Positions 51,102 to 64,000 of a stretch of DNA of 64,000 nucleotides are shown here, in pieces; position 1 is the stretch's first letter, and every line of letters starts with the position of its first letter. The position numbers were made by a program, and so were the translations under genes. Source of the DNA: Siphlonurus alternatus (taxonomy: Eukaryota; Arthropoda; Insecta; Ephemeroptera; Siphlonuridae). The notes under the pieces were generated by a model. It searched no databases and was not told where the DNA came from. It was given only the letters and a program-made list of their open reading frames with translations. The stretch lies in contig OX463779.1 of the NCBI GenBank assembly GCA_949825025.1, positions 27,680,539-27,744,538 on the forward strand. The letters are read 5' to 3'.

Positions 51102-53687
51102 TATTAATTATCTGTCTAACAGCTAGTTGATAATAATTATAATATTTTATGTACAATACAATTATAAATTAAGGACATATTTATTAATTAACAATCCATT
51201 TATGAATAATAAAATTAAAGTCAACAAAAATTTTCAGAGTTTAGATAAGTTTATTATATAATTTGACTCCATATACAAATTTACACATCAGGGAATGAAA
51301 GAATTTAAAAAAAAAATACCACTATTGATTCTTTAAACACACAAAGTTATTTATGTCACAATTAAAGTTCAGTGATATTTTTACAGACCAAAGTTTGTAA
51401 AAACATGCAAAACCATAATTTTACAGATGATCGATTTTTATTTCTTTTATAGTCATGTGTAAGAAAAGCCAAAAGGAATTTGAAAATTTTAACATCATGC
51501 CCATATTGTTTGCCTAATTAGATACAATGAGGTAAATTTTAAACCAGACTTAAGTTTGTGTTGTTTTTGATTACATAATTATTATTACAACAGTCAAAAT
51601 CAACAATGTTAAGCGTGCATTAAAGTTAGACCTTAAATTATGTTATATGCAATTGGCACCTTTTGCGTGGGTATAATAGTTTGGACTATTAATTTTATGA
51701 TGCTCTGTATTACACGTTTTACATATTTTCACTGTTTTGACAACCAATATATTCATTCCTTAATTTCTAATACAGAAAAAATATTACAATTATGAATTAT
51801 GACATTTTAGCAATAAAAATGCTTTTACATGTAATACACAACTTTTTTGGAAAACAAAAGTAAATCTGAATTCCAAAAATGATATATACTATAAATTAAT
51901 ATTCACTGAGCTGTTTAAAACATTTTCAATTGTTTATTTTGATGAAAGCTCAGCTATTGAAATTAATAGTTCTGAATTAATCAAATAAGCACAACTATGA
52001 AATTATTATATATAATATAATATATGTATATTAAATATTGTATTATATATAATATGTTATACATGTATTATTAAATACAACATATATATTAATAATTATA
52101 CTGGTATAATTATCATATTATTAATATATTTTTTTCAATATAAGCAAAATGCTGAATTATTAATTTCAGTCTCATTTATAGATAGAATGCCATACAAGTC
52201 ATTATATTAACTTACAACATATTAAAGGTGGAGCACAACAATTAGTATAATGCTTTGCTGCCATGCAGTTTTGCCCTTCCACTGAATGAAGTTTAAAATG
52301 TAGCAAATCCACTTTAACAAATGATGATAATTAAATATGATGCAAGCCATGAACTCTCCCTCTTAAATTTCAGCATTGCACTTTTTATATTCTTTATTAA
52401 TAATTTATTCCAAAATATGACTTAATTAAGTCTTGGTTACTTAATATAAATGTTAGAAACCTAAAAATTGCAGTCTCAATTTGCACATTCGCAAAATTTT
52501 ACATAAATTAATTGATGTAATTAAATTTTGTGTTATTGAATCAATCATGTTTGAGCCAATTACAAAAATGATAACAATAACATTTTGTTCTATAGCTAAA
52601 CCACTTACATGAATTGTAAAGGATGATGTGCTTAAAACACCATAGAAATATTATAACACTTTCTATTATTTTATATGACATTTAAAAATTGATCAATATT
52701 TATAATAATTATTGTAAAAAAATTACAAATCATTTTTATAAGAAGAATGTAAACTATTAATGGGAGTTATTCTAAAAGTCTACAACATATTGCAGTGGTC
52801 CATCTAAAAATAAAAATTAACATCACTTTTTTTTATATATTTAATAAATATATATATTTATAGCTAGTATAGTAATTCAAAGAAATTAATTACAAAATAC
52901 ACACTAAATTCACTATACAATATAGTGATATATATATATACAGCAAGAATACAAATTACTGATATTCTAAATGTTGGTTAATATGGGATTATGGCAGTTG
53001 TTATTATGAGTTCTCTACTTTTTATACAACACATTGTATTAATTAGTATGTAACCTATGCACATTATTTTTTTTCTTTAATTGTACAATTTTTACGTGAA
53101 TGGAATTTAATACAAGGTTCAAACCACTATGGTGAACAAGCTTGATTATTTAGTGTTTGCAAGTAACTACAATTCTATTCAAATAAGCTCCTTGATGATA
53201 CTTTATTCTTTGAGCTCACGATTATACAATTTTAGCAACATATTAGATTAACAATATTTATCCTTTTACAATAGAGCAATAATATTCAAAAATTTATTTT
53301 TATTTGATATGGAAAATGTACTGAAAATTTTTTAATCATTTTATATGTAAGAAATGGACAGATATATTTTTAGCTTACAAAATATAGGCCATAAAACATT
53401 ACAGTATATTTACACGTTTAGTTGAATAAAAACTTGAATAATTTAAATATATATATAACAAAAATTGTGACGTCAAAGTTAAAATTTAAACAATTATTTT
53501 ATGCATATTATATATTTTAAAAAAAAAAAGAAAGTTATATCGACACTTAAAACATGTATTGCACATAAATGACAGTAAATTTGAATATTTTTAGGAGTAC
53601 GCTACATATAGACTAACAATAATTTTAAAGTGAATAATTTTAAAATTTAAATCAATTTCAAATATATCTCCAATATAATTAAATTTT

Positions 53688-53689
<2 letters not shown>

Positions 53690-53730
<41 letters not shown>
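53690..53730. repeat. Poly-A tract
   Basis: About 41 consecutive A; no retroposed body recognised beside it. Confidence 0.9.
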
Positions 53731-53733
<3 letters not shown>

Positions 53734-54372
53734 ACTCGATCTACTGCACACTTCTTTATATATAGAGGAAAATAATACCCATGAAATTGCTCATATTATT
53801 ATTATTATTTTTTTTTTGTCTTTTTTGCAATTTTTTAATTACAATAAATTCACTAATTTAATATAGTATTTATTAACAATACATAGAACATGTACAAAAT
53901 GATTTTATAGGTTTACCATATTTACAAAAATTAAAACAGCACCCTCTGAAAAGTGAGATTGAAAATTTAATTTTAATAACAGCGTGATTTACAGTTAGTA
54001 TTATTGCAGCATAATATTGATGTAGGGTCATTTATGTGACGGCAGTGAGTGATTTTGATGAATGGAATGATATTTTGATGACAAGTGATTCAATGTAAGT
54101 TGAGCAACAATATTTTTATACTAGGAAGGTGCTGTTTTCAATCAAGACAATGACCAGATATTATACCATATTAGGACACAAATTCATATATTTTCTCTCC
54201 ATTTGCTCTACAACACTTTCTTTGGTGACGAGTAAAGTCGAGATCAAGCCAATTCCGGGGTCCTTTCTTGGGTAGGGGTAGGGGGTGGGGCAGGGTGCAC
54301 CTCGGCCATGGTGGTCACATGACGAGCGGGAGGTGTGGTGGGGGCGGGGGGAGGGGGGGAGGTAGCCCGACT

Positions 54373-64000
<9,628 letters not shown>

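Larger units (their letters stand above)
49824..54372. other. Spacer between OTUB1 5' end and TRIM9/67 3' end
   Basis: About 4.5 kb of extremely AT-rich DNA (especially 51100-54200) with (GAAAT)n at 50235-50290, (AAAT)n at 50700-50736, (TA)n at 51025-51089 and poly-A at 53690-53730. The OTUB1 promoter should be just right of 49823. The TRIM 3' UTR should extend leftwards from 54372; TTTATT near 53868 is a minus-strand AATAAA. No other gene seen. Confidence 0.5.

Overview
This is a nuclear genome window from an AT-rich metazoan, most likely an invertebrate whose phylum I could not place. Every gene is split by GT-AG introns (one looks GC-AG), the proteins are all animal families, and non-LTR retrotransposons and foldback/MITE DNA elements fill the introns and spacers. 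No bacterial, organellar or viral genes were seen.

Layout, left to right: (1) 1-2751 (-), the N-terminal exons of a TANGO1/MIA3-type protein (signal peptide plus MIA SH3-like domain), running off the left edge. (2) 4492-12200 (-), a complete 527-residue Dbl-family RhoGEF (DH-PH, closest in layout to ARHGEF39) with a long unassigned C-terminal tail. (3) 12.3-18.3 kb, a spacer packed with non-LTR retrotransposon remnants. (4) 18331-33016 (+), USP37-type deubiquitinase; 11 coding exons recognised, first exon(s) not found. (5) 33.0-40.0 kb, a spacer with head-to-tail foldback elements, a reverse transcriptase fragment and 5S rRNA-derived sequence. (6) 40057-43830 (+), complete SPRTN/Spartan protease (594 residues) with three UBZ4 zinc fingers. 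(7) 47391-49823 (-), complete OTUB1 (273 residues). (8) 54373-62095 (-), the C-terminal exons (FN3 end plus SPRY) of a TRIM9/TRIM67 E3 ligase, continuing off the right edge.

Four successive genes (USP37, SPRTN, OTUB1, TRIM9/67) belong to the ubiquitin system: two deubiquitinases, one ubiquitin-binding DNA-protein-crosslink protease and one E3 ligase. The reading frames of RhoGEF, SPRTN and OTUB1 add up to whole codon numbers across all inferred splice sites, which supports the models.

The most unusual feature is the density of inverted-repeat elements, more than 20 copies in about 15 families. Several sequence-unrelated families end in TTAA at both termini, some are nested inside one another, many carry CRE-like TGACGTCA cores, and one is an apparently perfect 91-bp hairpin. 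All calls come from reading the sequence by eye and translating exons by hand; no alignment or database search was run.
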